A stretch of DNA of 7,064 bases from Acidobacteriaceae bacterium (GTDB lineage Bacteria; Acidobacteriota; Terriglobia; Terriglobales; Acidobacteriaceae): assembly GCA_030040175.1 (NCBI GenBank), contig JASHUF010000130.1, positions 1 through 7,064 on the forward strand, given 5' to 3'. Below, piece after piece: positions 6,552 through 7,064 of this stretch. Every line of letters starts with the position of its first letter. The first letter of the stretch is position 1. Under the pieces are notes generated by a model that saw nothing but the letters and a program-made list of their open reading frames with translations, was not told the DNA's origin and did no database searches. The position numbers were made by a program, and so were the translations under genes.

Positions 6552-7064
6552 ATGTACTCGATGATCTTTCTCGCCTTCGTCTCGTTCGCGTTGTCCATGA
6601 TTCTGACGCCGCTGTTCCGCAATCTTGCGCTGCGGCTGAATCTGCTCGACGTGCCCGATCATCGCAAGATTCACAAAGTTCCGATTCCCCGCGTGGGCGG
6701 CCTTGCCATTGTTGCTTCGACCGCCGGAGCATTCGGGCTTTTGATTGTTTTCCGGCTCAAAGCAGGTCTCATCGTCTGGGCTGGTGCGCCCTTTGCGCTT
6801 CACCTCCTGCCCGCGGTGTTGACCATCTTTTGTGTCGGGCTGGTCGATGACATCTTTCAGGTCCGCCCCTGGTACAAGCTCGCGGGGCAGATTCTCGGCG
6901 CGGTTCTGGCCTGGCGCAGCGGCATCCATTTGAGCTCCATCGGCGGACACGATCTCCCCGTGGTGTTGAGCTTCGTATTGACCACCCTCTGGATCGTCGC
7001 CTGCTGCAACGCAATGAACCTGATTGATGGGCTCGACGGACTCGCCGCCGGGGTTGGCTTGTTT
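6552..7064 (+). CDS. wecA: WecA/TagO-type undecaprenyl-phosphate sugar-1-phosphate transferase, 3'-partial
   Basis: Polytopic inner-membrane enzyme of the MraY/WecA family. It moves a HexNAc-1-phosphate (GlcNAc in characterised WecA and TagO) from a UDP-sugar to undecaprenyl phosphate, which starts the lipid-linked oligosaccharide. The 171 codons present are uninterrupted to the right edge; full proteins are usually about 320-400 aa, so roughly half is missing. Visible features: hydrophobic segment 4-21; the cytoplasmic motif LLDVPDHRKIHKVPIPRVGG (31-50); hydrophobic segments near 51-67 and 78-97; GLVDD (96-100) with the paired metal-site aspartates D99-D100, followed by PWYKLAGQ; a segment near 135-151; and NAMNLIDGLDGLAAG (153-167), the conserved N-x-x-N-x-x-D-G-x-D-G signature. 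All key residues seen are intact. The start has AGGGG seven bases upstream and lies 2 bp after the WcaI-like stop, so the two are probably co-transcribed. MraY is unlikely given the NLIDGLDG form and context. Confidence 0.93.
   Translation, partial: MYSMIFLAFVSFALSMILTPLFRNLALRLNLLDVPDHRKIHKVPIPRVGGLAIVASTAGAFGLLIVFRLKAGLIVWAGAPFALHLLPAVLTIFCVGLVDDIFQVRPWYKLAGQILGAVLAWRSGIHLSSIGGHDLPVVLSFVLTTLWIVACCNAMNLIDGLDGLAAGVGLF

Noticed and set aside
1..7064. CRISPR arrays, tRNA or rRNA genes, insertion sequences, defence or toxin-antitoxin genes
   Set aside because: No regularly spaced repeats, cloverleaf-like sequences, transposase motifs or terminal inverted repeats were found, and nearly all the sequence is accounted for by polysaccharide genes.

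Overview
The window is a stretch of a surface or extracellular polysaccharide biosynthesis locus. Six protein-coding genes, all on the + strand, fill about 95% of it. The base composition is GC-rich (roughly 60% by eye), starts are preceded by Shine-Dalgarno-like purine runs, and genes overlap by a few bases, so this is bacterial chromosomal DNA. The WcaF-like protein and two of the glycosyltransferases resemble, from memory, sequences common in soil Acidobacteriota, but the taxon is an inference that the window alone cannot settle.

Layout. Bases 2-898 hold the 3' part of a Wzy-type polysaccharide polymerase, cut by the left edge. Bases 886-2139 and 2136-3293 encode two GT4 glycosyltransferases joined to each other and to the polymerase by 13-bp and 4-bp overlaps, so these three are probably translationally coupled. 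After a 97-bp gap, 3391-4551 encodes a third GT4 enzyme. A WcaF-type O-acetyltransferase (about 4536-5186) follows, with a probable non-ATG start inside the end of the preceding gene. A 151-bp gap (5187-5337) contains two short palindromes and a near-direct repeat. Then come a WcaI/WbuB-type glycosyltransferase (5338-6549) and, 2 bp later, the 5' part of a WecA/TagO-type polyprenyl-phosphate sugar-1-phosphate transferase (6552 to the right edge).

How the genes fit together (inference from family roles). The WecA-like enzyme would load the first sugar phosphate onto undecaprenyl phosphate. The four glycosyltransferases would extend the lipid-linked oligosaccharide in the cytoplasm, and the WcaF-like enzyme would acetylate one sugar. 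After export by a flippase not seen here, the Wzy-like protein would join repeat units. This is a Wzx/Wzy-type pathway with some parts outside the window. No Wzx flippase, copolymerase, export porin, nucleotide-sugar enzyme, RNA gene, mobile element or CRISPR array is visible.

I found no convincing sign of an undescribed kind of system. The probable novelty is the particular polysaccharide made by this gene combination, plus a few local oddities listed in the findings.
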